Source: a virus
DNA length: 24,608 nt
Reading direction: 5' to 3' (one strand)
IMG/VR virus record: IMGVR_UViG_3300044700_000088
Location: 1 to 24,608 of that record
A program made the position numbers and the translations under genes. This document shows positions 1 through 7,336 of the stretch, piece by piece (positions within the stretch are counted from its first letter, which is position 1; the number at the start of each line of letters is the position of its first letter). The notes under the pieces were generated by a model. The model made no database searches. It saw only the letters and a program-made list of their open reading frames with translations, and was not told the origin of the DNA.

Positions 1-10
1 ACCTTATCGT

Positions 11-196
11 TTAAGAAGAAATACCGTAGTTCTTTAAGGTTGCCGTTTCTTTTGCGTCTAACCATTTTCCAAAAGCACTCATTTCTTTGTTAACCATATT
101 TCTTTTACCGCACATGATACAAAATAGCTCTATGTGTAGCTTCTGAGAAAAAACTCTATCTACGAAAACTCTACCTCCGCATTTGCCACACCACAT
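11..196 (-). CDS. Small zinc-ribbon protein
   Basis: This 61-residue protein has two CxxC knuckles, C3-G-K-C6 near the N terminus and C26-I-M-C29 about 20 residues later, the spacing of a small zinc ribbon. The rest is a basic, mostly helical tail. Zinc ribbons of this size in phages may bind nucleic acid or a protein partner, but nothing here fixes the role. The ATG at 196 shares one base with the TAA of the upstream phosphoesterase (TAATG), so the two are probably translated together. No separate ribosome-binding site is visible. The zinc-ribbon call is secure from the cysteine pattern; a link to transcription or to the phosphoesterase is only inference from adjacency. Confidence 0.7.
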   Translation of the reverse strand: MWCGKCGGRVFVDRVFSQKLHIELFCIMCGKRNMVNKEMSAFGKWLDAKETATLKNYGISS

Positions 197-996
197 TATA
201 AAGTAAATACCTTTCCATCAACTACGCATGAGTAGTCTGGTGCAATATGAATCATTTGAATATGCGGATAGTCATTTACTATATGGGCAACGGCAAATCC
301 CTTTTGCCAATCGTGGTGCTGGCTATATTTCATTCCATCACTCTTTTCATCACACATATGTCCAATTTCATAGCCACGAAGGGTTTCTCCTTCTCCGCCG
401 TTTCTAAGTTCATATGTTACCATATGTGAGGCAATTCTGTGTGAGTGTCCACGAATAAGGGAAACCTGTAGGTCTTCCATATCTTTTCTTACTGCGCCTG
501 TGGCAGAAATAGAAAGTCCGTGGTGTACGTGAATATCTCCAAAGCGACGCTTTGGCAATTCATTATAATAGATGTATTCATATCCCAATGAGTCCAAGCT
601 CCAGAGTGACTCTGGTGTAACTTCGGTAATATAATCAGGAAGCTTTGCGTCTACGTAATTAAATACTCGTATGTCGTGGTTTCCTAATGCAGAAAATAGT
701 TGAGCATCTGGAAGCATCTCTCTTGTCTTTGCATAAAAATCTCTTGCGCCCTTTGCTTCATGTCGCATCATCGGAATAATAAGATCTTTACTATCAGTCT
801 TATGATAATTTAAAAACTCTGCTGATCTTCCCTCTGTATACTTGCTGTAGCAGGCTTGATCGTCTGTGTCTCCGAGGTAGTCCACAACATCTGGCTTAAA
901 CCACTTCATTACTTTAAACCATAGGGCAATCATCTTATCATCTTGATACGGGAACTGCTGATCGGATGATAACATCCACTTTAAATCGTTGCTCAT
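196..996 (-). CDS. Calcineurin-like metallophosphoesterase
   Basis: This 266-residue protein carries the ordered metal-binding motifs of the calcineurin-like phosphoesterase superfamily: S-D-Q-Q near residue 12, G-D-T-D-D near 42-46, G-N-H-D near 106-109, an H-H-G near 158 and G-H-S-H-R near 183. The first motif is normally D-x-H; here glutamine stands in the histidine position. The protein probably hydrolyses phosphodiester or phosphomonoester bonds with a two-metal centre, but the substrate (DNA, nucleotide or RNA 2',3'-cyclic end) cannot be read from sequence. The ATG at 996 has an AAGGT-type ribosome-binding site five bases upstream. It is the first gene after the tail-module terminator and has its own candidate promoter, so it probably opens a non-structural block. 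No signal peptide is seen. Confidence 0.85.
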   Translation of the reverse strand: MSNDLKWMLSSDQQFPYQDDKMIALWFKVMKWFKPDVVDYLGDTDDQACYSKYTEGRSAEFLNYHKTDSKDLIIPMMRHEAKGARDFYAKTREMLPDAQLFSALGNHDIRVFNYVDAKLPDYITEVTPESLWSLDSLGYEYIYYNELPKRRFGDIHVHHGLSISATGAVRKDMEDLQVSLIRGHSHRIASHMVTYELRNGGEGETLRGYEIGHMCDEKSDGMKYSQHHDWQKGFAVAHIVNDYPHIQMIHIAPDYSCVVDGKVFTL

Positions 997-1013
997 TTTC
1001 TACCTTAATATGT

Positions 1014-1038
1014 AAAAAAGTCACGGGTACGTGACTTT
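1014..1038 (-). terminator. Intrinsic terminator after tail module
   Basis: A perfect 9-bp inverted repeat (AAAGTCACG at 1017-1025 and CGTGACTTT at 1030-1038, four-base loop) is followed on the minus strand by a run of six T. It lies about 43 bases after the stop codon of the last tail gene at 1081. The opposite strand has no T run, so it should act on leftward transcription only. It also falls inside the leader of a transcript from the candidate promoter at 1051-1078. Confidence 0.75.
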
Positions 1039-1039
1039 G

Positions 1040-1060
1040 ATGTTACAGTAATTGTAACAT
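1040..1060. promoter_or_regulatory. Palindrome overlapping a -10 box (operator candidate)
   Basis: ATGTTACA at 1040-1047 and TGTAACAT at 1053-1060 form a perfect 8-bp inverted repeat with a five-base spacer. The minus-strand -10 hexamer TACAAT (1051-1056) lies mostly within one arm. This is the geometry of a repressor operator that blocks a promoter. It could instead fold as a weak AT-rich hairpin in RNA, but it lacks a T tail and is too AT-rich for a good terminator. Confidence 0.4.
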
Positions 1061-1078
1061 ATAGGTTTAGATTGTCAA
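1051..1078 (-). promoter_or_regulatory. Promoter candidate for phosphoesterase block
   Basis: On the minus strand a perfect -35 TTGACA (1073-1078) is separated by 16 bases from TACAAT (1051-1056), which is preceded by ATGT. That makes ATGnTACAAT, a one-base variant of the extended -10 found at four other intergenic sites here. The predicted start near 1044 would give a leader of about 48 bases to the phosphoesterase ATG at 996. That leader contains the terminator hairpin at 1014-1038, so output may be attenuated. Confidence 0.5.
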
Positions 1079-1080
1079 TA

Positions 1081-1500
1081 CTAGGAGTGCTGAATTACCA
1101 AGAAATAAAACTGAGTACTTCCAGCGGTGTAGCCAGTCGGCTGATAAACCTTGCACATTGCTGTCGTGCTACTAACTGAGCTTTTTACAACGTGGGCTTC
1201 ATTATGAGATAGTCCAGCTTCACGAACGGGGGTCAATGTAATAGATTTAGGTGCTGACGTCAGCTTAGCTCCACTATAATTAATTGTAAAGGTAGAAGTT
1301 TTTCCTGGGTTTAATTGAACCGTCCCTGAAATCCCACCAAATATTTGTGGGACAACCACAGTTCCAATAGTCGAATTATCAATTGCAATATTTGTAGTAG
1401 AGGATCCAAATTGAGGAACCTTTGCTTTTATCTCTGCAAGAGATGTTTCTAGCGCACCGAGTTTAGCGGCGTCAATAGGTTCTCCATCATTAAATGCCAT
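1081..1500 (-). CDS. Small phage structural protein, possible tail tip or fibre accessory
   Basis: This 139-residue protein is not recognised by family. Residues 1-35 look helical (the stretch D-A-A-K-L-G-A-L-E-T and following). The rest alternates short beta strands rich in T, S, V and G and ends in a hydrophobic strand (F-Y-F-L-V-I-Q). A short N-terminal helix followed by a beta domain is common in trimeric fibre or tail-tip accessory proteins, so a structural role is likely but inferred. The ATG at 1500 is preceded by GGAGA, and the stop codon of the upstream 57-residue gene (TAG) is built into that ribosome-binding site. It is the last gene before the tail-module terminator. Confidence 0.6.
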   Translation of the reverse strand: MAFNDGEPIDAAKLGALETSLAEIKAKVPQFGSSTTNIAIDNSTIGTVVVPQIFGGISGTVQLNPGKTSTFTINYSGAKLTSAPKSITLTPVREAGLSHNEAHVVKSSVSSTTAMCKVYQPTGYTAGSTQFYFLVIQHS

Positions 1501-1511
1501 TACATTTTCTC

Positions 1512-1685
1512 CTATGCTGGTAAAGAATCTTCATAATTCTTTATTGCTTTTTCTTTGTCTTCTTTATCTTGTGATAACTGTGTTAGCTCTGCACGTAATA
1601 TTGCAATTTGTGTCTCATAGTTTGAGACAATTTCGCCAATGCGTTGTTGTAACGCAGTTATAATTAATTCGGCTTTATCTGCCAT
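1512..1685 (-). CDS. 57-residue coiled-coil protein
   Basis: A short gene that minimum-length filters would miss. It reads M-A-D-K-A-E-L-I-I-T at the start and ends Y-E-D-S-L-P-A before TAG. The middle (residues 8-50) is a continuous charged helix with heptad spacing of I, L and A, for example I-A-I-L-R-A-E-L-T-Q-L. No membrane segment or cysteine is present. It starts nine bases after the preceding 75-residue gene, with only a weak AGGG ribosome-binding site, and its stop overlaps the GGAGA site of the next gene. The function is unknown; a fibre chaperone or a small coiled-coil virion component are the reasonable guesses. The real-gene call rests on tight packing and amino-acid composition. 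Confidence 0.7.
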   Translation of the reverse strand: MADKAELIITALQQRIGEIVSNYETQIAILRAELTQLSQDKEDKEKAIKNYEDSLPA

Positions 1686-1693
1686 TTTAAACC

Positions 1694-1921
1694 CTATTCT
1701 GCTAAAGCGTTGACTGCTGTTAACTCTGTGTTAAGAGCTGTAATTTGTCCTTGGATATCTTCTATCTGGATTTGAAATGCGGTAATGCTGGATGCTACTG
1801 GGGTAGACTTTGCATTTTCCTGCAAAATGTCTATCTCTAGGTTGTACTTGGTATAAGACAGACTTTTAATATGATTGTTAATAATCTGAGCTTTTTCTTC
1901 TTTAGTTAGTTGAATTGTCAT
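1694..1921 (-). CDS. 75-residue coiled-coil protein
   Basis: This small protein of 75 residues is predicted to be nearly all helical: a lysine/glutamate-rich start (L-T-K-E-E-K-A-Q-I-I), then heptad-like I/L spacing through to the C terminus (I-T-A-L-N-T-E-L-T-A-V). There are no membrane segments. The ATG at 1921 has one of the strongest ribosome-binding sites in the window, AAAGGAGG with a six-base spacer, and its own extended -10 promoter (1939-1966). The gene and its two small neighbours could therefore be made in excess over the fibres. It resembles its 57-residue neighbour in style but not clearly in sequence. The function is unknown. Confidence 0.75.
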   Translation of the reverse strand: MTIQLTKEEKAQIINNHIKSLSYTKYNLEIDILQENAKSTPVASSITAFQIQIEDIQGQITALNTELTAVNALAE

Positions 1922-1938
1922 TTTTGTCCTCCTTTCAT

Positions 1939-1966
1939 ATTATAGCATTATTTTTCAAGATAGCAA
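1939..1966 (-). promoter_or_regulatory. Extended -10 promoter for the small coiled-coil genes
   Basis: TATAAT on the minus strand (1939-1944) is preceded by ATGC, giving the extended -10 form TGnTATAAT. A TTGCTA -35 (1961-1966) sits 16 bases upstream. The predicted start near 1932 would place the 5' end directly at the AAGGAGG ribosome-binding site, a leader of about 11 bases. The -35 lies inside the end of the upstream 87/88-residue gene. Confidence 0.6.
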
Positions 1967-2218
1967 GTGTTTTTCTATATTGTCTGGAAGATTAGATTCT
2001 GGGGTTACGCCTATCTGTGCAAACAGATGGTTTCTTGATTGTATGAGATACTTCATATTATCGTTTGCCGCTTTTAAATCAGGTCTCTCATCTTCCCCCT
2101 CTATGCTGGGATCTGCAATAGACCTAAGTATATTATTAATATCTATCATCGCAGACCTTTGCAAATCTTCAATTACTCTAATTTGGCCTATTACTTCTTT
2201 TTCTAATTCAGTAAACAT
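1955..2218 (-). CDS. Small helical protein downstream of tail fibre
   Basis: The product has 87 residues from the second of two adjacent ATG codons. I prefer 2218 because GGAG lies only one base from the first ATG (2221) but four bases from the second. The protein is mostly helical and charged, with two helices (roughly 2-35 and 48-70) around a D/E/P-rich turn (S-I-E-G-E-D-E-R-P). No family is recognised. The fibre gene's TAA is the first part of the TAAGGAGA ribosome-binding sequence, so the two genes are translationally linked. Small proteins directly after phage fibre genes are often assembly chaperones, but this is inference only. Confidence 0.7.
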   Translation of the reverse strand: MFTELEKEVIGQIRVIEDLQRSAMIDINNILRSIADPSIEGEDERPDLKAANDNMKYLIQSRNHLFAQIGVTPESNLPDNIEKHLLS

Positions 2219-2226
2219 CATTCTCC

Positions 2227-4680
2227 TTATGCTGGGTTAACGTTGGTTGAGTTTTCTGTATATGCACCCTCATCGGAGCTTCCTACCGTGTACCTATAAA
2301 CAGAATAATTAGAGTCATACGAAACTCCCTGTACTCCAAACCTGTAGGATGTTCCAGTAAGCGAGGTATAAATATCAGATTTTGGAGTTTCGGAATATAG
2401 AGAGTGTTTTGCAGTTGCTCCAGAAGATGTATTTCTAATTCTTGTGTTCCACCACTGAAATGTTCCTCCAGATCTTGTGCTTGTCCAAGTTCCAGTTATC
2501 TGCCTTGTTGCTGTTTTTGAAGCAGACACTGTGCCAATTGTAAAAGTTGCAGGAGCAGGTGCAGCTGAAGTTGTTAAGCTATAGTTTGCGGAAGCCGTAT
2601 TGTTAGTAGATGATGTTACAGTAACTGTTCCTGTATAAGTAGTTGAAGCAGTAAGTCCAGTTTTAGAAATAGAAGTACCAGTTGTTCCAGTTCCACTAAA
2701 TGTTCCAGTTGCACTAAAGCTTGCTTGATTTGTAGATGTCCAGTTAATTGTACCTGTAGATGCAGAAACTCCAGAGTTTGCGGCCATTGTTATAGTTGGT
2801 ATTACAGCTGAATCAGTAGTTGTTATACTATAGTTAGCTGATGCAGTATGGCCAGTGGATGATGTAACGGTAACAGTTCCAGTATAGGTAGTTAAAGCAG
2901 ACAGACCTGTTTTTGATATTGACGTTCCAGTTGTTCCAGTTGCACTAAATGTTCCAGTGGAGCTAAAACTTGCCTGGTTTGTTGATGTCCAGTTGATTGT
3001 ACCTGCTGAAGGTGATATGCCAGTATTTCCGCCCATTGTTATTGTTGGTATTACTGGCGGAGTGGTCATGTTGAAAGCAATACCATTACTCCAGGCACTT
3101 GCTACACTAGAAGGGCCAACAGAGGTGTCTGTTTCTGTTTGGACAGACCTAACATACATGTACTGTGTTGCTGTTGATGATGGTCCAGTAGGATCTATTA
3201 AAGGGCTAAATGAACGAGTAGCATCTGGCGTGACAGCAGTTGTTGGGGCTGTTGCTGTACCCCACCAAAACATTTGATAGAAGGGGCCAGAGCCTCCAGT
3301 AAAGTTAGCAGAAACTGAACCTCCTGTATCGCTTACGGATACAGAGTTTAACGTAGGTGCACTTAATACAGGAGCCTGCTGATTTGCGGAAGTCACTACT
3401 GATGTAAAGCTATCGTCTATTTCTGAAGATGAAATATTTTTCCATAATGTATCTGCTATTGGAGTCCAAGTAAACGCCGATTGGCTGCCAGTAGCTCCAT
3501 TAAAATATGATCTTAAAACTGATCCTGCTCCCCAAGCATATGGTCCAGGAATTCCAGCATATCCAGTAAATCCGCTACTATAATAACCTGGACCCTCTGT
3601 TTGAATCGGAACTGAAGATCCTTTTCTTGCTATATAAATATCACAATAAGGCTGTCCTGTATAAAATTTAATTTGGTAATCTACTGCATTTGCTGCTGCT
3701 CTTACTAATGGTGATTGATAATTATAAGATCTAAAGTATAAATAATAATTACTGCTATCAGAATATTCTTGAAGCCTATATTGAACTAAATCATTACTAT
3801 ATATATTTATAATTCTTCCAGACCCTGGGCTTGCAGCAGTACTTCCGCCACTGTCTAATCCTATATATCCATTGGAACCAACATATAAAGTATTGCCAAA
3901 ACTAAAGGCATATGTTGATGTGACGGTTCCAGATGACGTGTATCCAGTTGTATCAGACCCACCGCTGTTTGTTCCAGTAACTCGTACCCTAATTACTTTA
4001 CCTAAATCACCAGGAACTATTGTATACGCATTGCTATTAGTTGAATTAAATGCAGTAGACTGTCTAATTGTTCCATCTGAGTAGCTCCACTCATACTCAA
4101 AAGTGGACGGAGAAGTATCTCCAGTTATTGTTGTCGTGCCTTTCCAAGTTCCTATTTGCTCAAATGCTGTTAGCGTTCCTCCAACTATAGCCACTCCAGA
4201 AAGACTATACGTGCTTAAAGCAACTGGTGTATATTTTGTTATTAAATATTCATATGATTGTGCTGTTGTTGACCCACTTAAATTTGTTGCTGTAACTCTT
4301 ACGCAAACAAATTTATTATCATCTGAATCAGTTGTAGTATATGTTGAAGATGTAGCACCAGATATAGCACTAAAAGCTCCAGCTACTCCATTAATATTGC
4401 TTGCCCTTTGCCATTGTCTTGCATAGCTATTTGTTCCATTGGGAGACGTCCACGAACCAAGCGATCCCGTTAGCGTTCCATATAATTTTGTACTTCCAGT
4501 GACGTCGGGTGGGACAGTATTTGCTGGTACTAAAATTCTTGTAAACACTCTTGTCCATGTGGTTGATCCAGTTTTAACCCAGGCTCCCAACAGTTCAGTC
4601 CATGTTGTGCTACCTGTTTTAACAAAAATAGAATTAATTTTTGTCCAGGCAGCGCTTCCAGTTTTCGTAAATACAGTCAT
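2227..4680 (-). CDS. Large modular tail fibre/adhesin with Ig-like repeats
   Basis: An 817-residue structural protein, very rich in T, S, G and N, with almost no charged core. Residues 4-48 hold three 15-residue units of the form K-T-G-S-x-x-W-T, like the short K-x-G-x-W repeats of other phage tail proteins. Two Ig-like domains follow (about 53-150 and 150-255), with the N/D-x-G-x-x-I/F-x-V-R-V-T-x-T-N signature. Next is a lectin- or nidogen-like region (255-430) containing V-G-S-N-G-Y-I, then an FN3-like unit (435-540), two tandem 83-residue Ig-like repeats (543-708) and a C-terminal domain with W-W and Y clusters. It probably binds the cell surface. The ATG lies four bases after the TGA of the 883-residue gene and has no clear ribosome-binding site, so translation is probably coupled. 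Confidence 0.8.
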   Translation of the reverse strand: MTVFTKTGSAAWTKINSIFVKTGSTTWTELLGAWVKTGSTTWTRVFTRILVPANTVPPDVTGSTKLYGTLTGSLGSWTSPNGTNSYARQWQRASNINGVAGAFSAISGATSSTYTTTDSDDNKFVCVRVTATNLSGSTTAQSYEYLITKYTPVALSTYSLSGVAIVGGTLTAFEQIGTWKGTTTITGDTSPSTFEYEWSYSDGTIRQSTAFNSTNSNAYTIVPGDLGKVIRVRVTGTNSGGSDTTGYTSSGTVTSTYAFSFGNTLYVGSNGYIGLDSGGSTAASPGSGRIINIYSNDLVQYRLQEYSDSSNYYLYFRSYNYQSPLVRAAANAVDYQIKFYTGQPYCDIYIARKGSSVPIQTEGPGYYSSGFTGYAGIPGPYAWGAGSVLRSYFNGATGSQSAFTWTPIADTLWKNISSSEIDDSFTSVVTSANQQAPVLSAPTLNSVSVSDTGGSVSANFTGGSGPFYQMFWWGTATAPTTAVTPDATRSFSPLIDPTGPSSTATQYMYVRSVQTETDTSVGPSSVASAWSNGIAFNMTTPPVIPTITMGGNTGISPSAGTINWTSTNQASFSSTGTFSATGTTGTSISKTGLSALTTYTGTVTVTSSTGHTASANYSITTTDSAVIPTITMAANSGVSASTGTINWTSTNQASFSATGTFSGTGTTGTSISKTGLTASTTYTGTVTVTSSTNNTASANYSLTTSAAPAPATFTIGTVSASKTATRQITGTWTSTRSGGTFQWWNTRIRNTSSGATAKHSLYSETPKSDIYTSLTGTSYRFGVQGVSYDSNYSVYRYTVGSSDEGAYTENSTNVNPA
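2557..3054 (-). repeat. Two tandem 249-bp (83-residue) Ig-like repeats
   Basis: The two units are 2806-3054 and 2557-2805. Each begins V-I-P-T-I-T-M and contains T-I-N-W-T-S-T-N-Q-A-S-F near its start and T-Y-T-G-T-V-T-V-T-S-S-T near its end. The period is exactly 249 bases with no indel, and protein identity is high by eye. The S/T-N-x-x-S pattern with a downstream T-V-T-V strand is typical of bacterial Ig-like adhesin modules. Confidence 0.9.
4537..4671 (-). repeat. Three 45-bp N-terminal K-T-G-S-x-x-W-T repeats
   Basis: Three perfectly phased 15-residue units in the 817-residue fibre: F-T-K-T-G-S-A-A-W-T, F-V-K-T-G-S-T-T-W-T and W-V-K-T-G-S-T-T-W-T, each followed by five variable residues. 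Phage tail proteins often carry similar K-x-G-x-W units, which may pack as small beta hairpins. Confidence 0.85.
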
Positions 4681-4684
4681 ACTA

Positions 4685-7336
4685 TCAACTCGTACTAAAG
4701 TAAATATCGCCCAAATTCCCAGTTATTGCGGAATTTATTGCTGCAGACGTTCCAGCAGAACCATACCAAAGAGCTCTTCCATTCATCAATTCTCCATAAA
4801 ATCCTACAACAACAGTAGAGTAGCTATAAGCATTTGATACATGTTGACTAGGTGCTCGAAATTCTGCAGCATCTAAATTTAACATATTGTATCCACGTCC
4901 TCTGTATCCATCACCTGTATTTACTGGATTAACAGTAAAATTTAATGAGTTAGTTGGTGAGCCAAGTGCTGTTGTAAGGGTTGACCCCTGACCTATCCAT
5001 ACACGTCCATCTAGCCCAAGCTGCATAAACCCATTATTGTTTGCCACGTTCATGGAAAAACCTTTTGCTGATTCTACATATAGGCCTGTAGTAGTTGACA
5101 ACATTCCTCCATCAATTGTAAGTGTACCAAATACAGAAGATCCCGTAACATCCATAAATGATCCTGTGCTTGTTACCTTTGAAGATGTAATTGTTGCTCC
5201 AGTAATTGTAGATCCTGAAGTAATTGATCCTCTTATCGTCAAGATTCCTGCAGGTGTTAGTTTAAATGATGGACCAGTTATAGAGTTGATTGTAATGTCT
5301 GGCCCGACAATGCCCTCTACTGGATCAATTGTTATTGCTTCTGTTCCCCCGCTAGGAACCCCGCTTGCAAATGTAGCTCCAGTTACAAGGGCAATCTTTG
5401 GAGTAGCGGGGTTAAGAGATATATAAGATCTGTTAGATCCGTCTGCAGCAGAGCTTCTTAATTGTGTACTATTAATTGTCCATCCGCCAATTGTTCCGCC
5501 ATTTGCAGTTATTAATCCAGTAGAGGATATGCTAAAGTTGGTTGCAGATAAACCTGATGAGTTTAATGTAATGCCACCAATTGTTCCACTTGTTCCAGTA
5601 ATATCTAAACCTTGAAGGTCTGTGTTTGCTGCTATTGCGTTTGCTGTAATGTTTCCCTGTACCGCTAATGTACCGCCAGCAAATGTCAATTTTCCTTCAG
5701 CAAGTCTAAATGTTCCATCTGACTTTATGTAATCACTGTTTGCTGCTGTTCCGCTACTATTAATTACAATACCAGTTATACCGCTTGCGCCTGATTGCAA
5801 TACGTTTGATAATCTATAAGGAACTTGATATCCAATTCCAATAAATGCAGAGTTAGTCGCACCTGACAATACATAGCTAGAAAATGTACTTGGTCCAGTT
5901 ACATCTATTGTTCCTTTAATACTTAATGCAGGTGTTGCTAAATTACCACTCCACGTTAATTTGTCTCCCAATGAAAATCTTCCGTAGTTGTCTGCATAAA
6001 ATGGTGTACCCGAGTTGTTGTAAAGCCCTACAGCATCACTTCCGCTAGTTTCTGGCCCACCAATATAAATTCTTCCGTAAGTGGGAAGCAGGTCTACGGT
6101 TTTTGTATAGGCACTTAAATGAATATCTTTGCCACCACTTGTTCCACCAACTTGAAGTTGGTTTGATGCTAATATAAAATCGCCTTTTAAATCTGGGTTA
6201 TCAATTGCTGAAGGTACTAATGGTCCATAAACTGCTGTTGTAGTTCCAGCCACGGGGGCGCTTCCTGCTGTATATGGCTGTACTGTAACCCAATACTGTA
6301 TTCCTGTTGTTAGTCCAGAAAAGGAAGCTTGATTGCTCCAAGCTTTTCTAGTTTCAATAGCGCCAAGGGCAACCGCTTGTGCGCCAGTTCCAGTTGCAGC
6401 ATTATTTGTATATAACTTTACTTCGTAATAGCCACCGCTTGTTACAAGAGATGCATTACTTGATGGGTCTGACCACGAAACTAAAATACTTTTTGGTGCA
6501 CCACTTGCAGAAATAGTAACTGCTCCAGGAACTAATATTGATCCAGGTATTGTGACTGGATAATTTGATGCGGGTGCAACCCAGGCAGAAGCATTGTTAA
6601 ATTGATTAAATGATCTTACTTTAAAATAATAAGATTGTCCTACAAACAATCCTTCAACTTTGGTTGATGTTCCGTCTGCTGGAATTACTCTAACTGGATC
6701 GGTTGTTCCAGGGTTGCTTGTCCATAAACCAATAGAGTGTCCTTTTGATCCACTGCCTGCAACAAAGCTTACGTTTGCATATCCAGTTCTATTTAAAGGA
6801 TCTGATGGCTCATTAAATCCTGCTACAACAATTGATGTAGGGGCTCCAGGTATAACTGTTGTATCTACTGAACTTGCAGAAACTGTAATTGTAAAAGCAT
6901 TAGTTGGATCTCCATTAACTCCTGACGGAGTTACCGCTATAAGAACAACTTGATATGACCCAGGCTCTGTAATTGAAATTGTTTTTGTTCCAGCGGCAAA
7001 AAATGAATCAACAACTTTTCCAGTTCCGTAGGTTGTTCCTCCTATAACATAAATGTCTACACGCTTTGTATTTGCTGGAAATGCAGAAAGAGTTACTGGA
7101 ATGTTTCCTGTTGATGTTGCAGGTACTGTTGCTGATGGGGCTCCAGGAACACCTTCTGTTGGTGTATTTATCTGATAGCCTGGAGACCAATCGCTTTTAG
7201 TATCATCTTCAAAAACCCATTGAAACTTAAATGAATAAGTCTTGTCAATTTTTAATCCAGTTACTTTACGAAGAAAGTAATTAGTATCACTACTAGTTAC
7301 TGGAACAATGGCTAGGTCTTTTAATGCGTCTGACAT
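4685..7336 (-). CDS. Tail fibre / minor tail protein with FN3 domains and G-T-I-G-G repeats
   Basis: An 883-residue structural protein. Residues 10-60 look like the second half of an FN3 fold (Y-S-F-K-F-Q-W then S-P-G-Y). Three Ig/FN3-like domains follow at about 63-158, 162-262 and 269-375, each beginning with V-P-G-A or I-P-G-A-P. After about residue 380 the protein becomes repetitive beta structure with S/T/G/N/I bias. It includes two G-T-I-G-G-(I/W)-T units about 30 residues apart (near 580-620), a motif of phage fibre beta-helices. The C-terminal 70 residues, with R-G-R-G and F-Y-G-E-L, may be a tip domain. The ATG follows directly on the TAA of the 361-residue gene (TAAATG), with no separate ribosome-binding site. 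Confidence 0.8.
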   Translation of the reverse strand: MSDALKDLAIVPVTSSDTNYFLRKVTGLKIDKTYSFKFQWVFEDDTKSDWSPGYQINTPTEGVPGAPSATVPATSTGNIPVTLSAFPANTKRVDIYVIGGTTYGTGKVVDSFFAAGTKTISITEPGSYQVVLIAVTPSGVNGDPTNAFTITVSASSVDTTVIPGAPTSIVVAGFNEPSDPLNRTGYANVSFVAGSGSKGHSIGLWTSNPGTTDPVRVIPADGTSTKVEGLFVGQSYYFKVRSFNQFNNASAWVAPASNYPVTIPGSILVPGAVTISASGAPKSILVSWSDPSSNASLVTSGGYYEVKLYTNNAATGTGAQAVALGAIETRKAWSNQASFSGLTTGIQYWVTVQPYTAGSAPVAGTTTAVYGPLVPSAIDNPDLKGDFILASNQLQVGGTSGGKDIHLSAYTKTVDLLPTYGRIYIGGPETSGSDAVGLYNNSGTPFYADNYGRFSLGDKLTWSGNLATPALSIKGTIDVTGPSTFSSYVLSGATNSAFIGIGYQVPYRLSNVLQSGASGITGIVINSSGTAANSDYIKSDGTFRLAEGKLTFAGGTLAVQGNITANAIAANTDLQGLDITGTSGTIGGITLNSSGLSATNFSISSTGLITANGGTIGGWTINSTQLRSSAADGSNRSYISLNPATPKIALVTGATFASGVPSGGTEAITIDPVEGIVGPDITINSITGPSFKLTPAGILTIRGSITSGSTITGATITSSKVTSTGSFMDVTGSSVFGTLTIDGGMLSTTTGLYVESAKGFSMNVANNNGFMQLGLDGRVWIGQGSTLTTALGSPTNSLNFTVNPVNTGDGYRGRGYNMLNLDAAEFRAPSQHVSNAYSYSTVVVGFYGELMNGRALWYGSAGTSAAINSAITGNLGDIYFSTS

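Noticed and set aside
2557-3054. CRISPR array in the repeat region
   Set aside because: The repeats are long (249 bases), directly adjacent, in frame and coding, with no spacer pattern.
4439-4837. Plus-strand reading frame of about 130 codons
   Set aside because: It lies opposite the strongly supported fibre genes, spans their junction, has no ribosome-binding site and a hydrophobic, low-complexity composition expected from the antisense of T/S-rich repeats.
7008-7190. Second minus-strand frame inside the 883-residue fibre
   Set aside because: It is an alternative frame of the fibre with Cys/Ser/Asn-rich sequence and no initiation site, fully inside a real gene.
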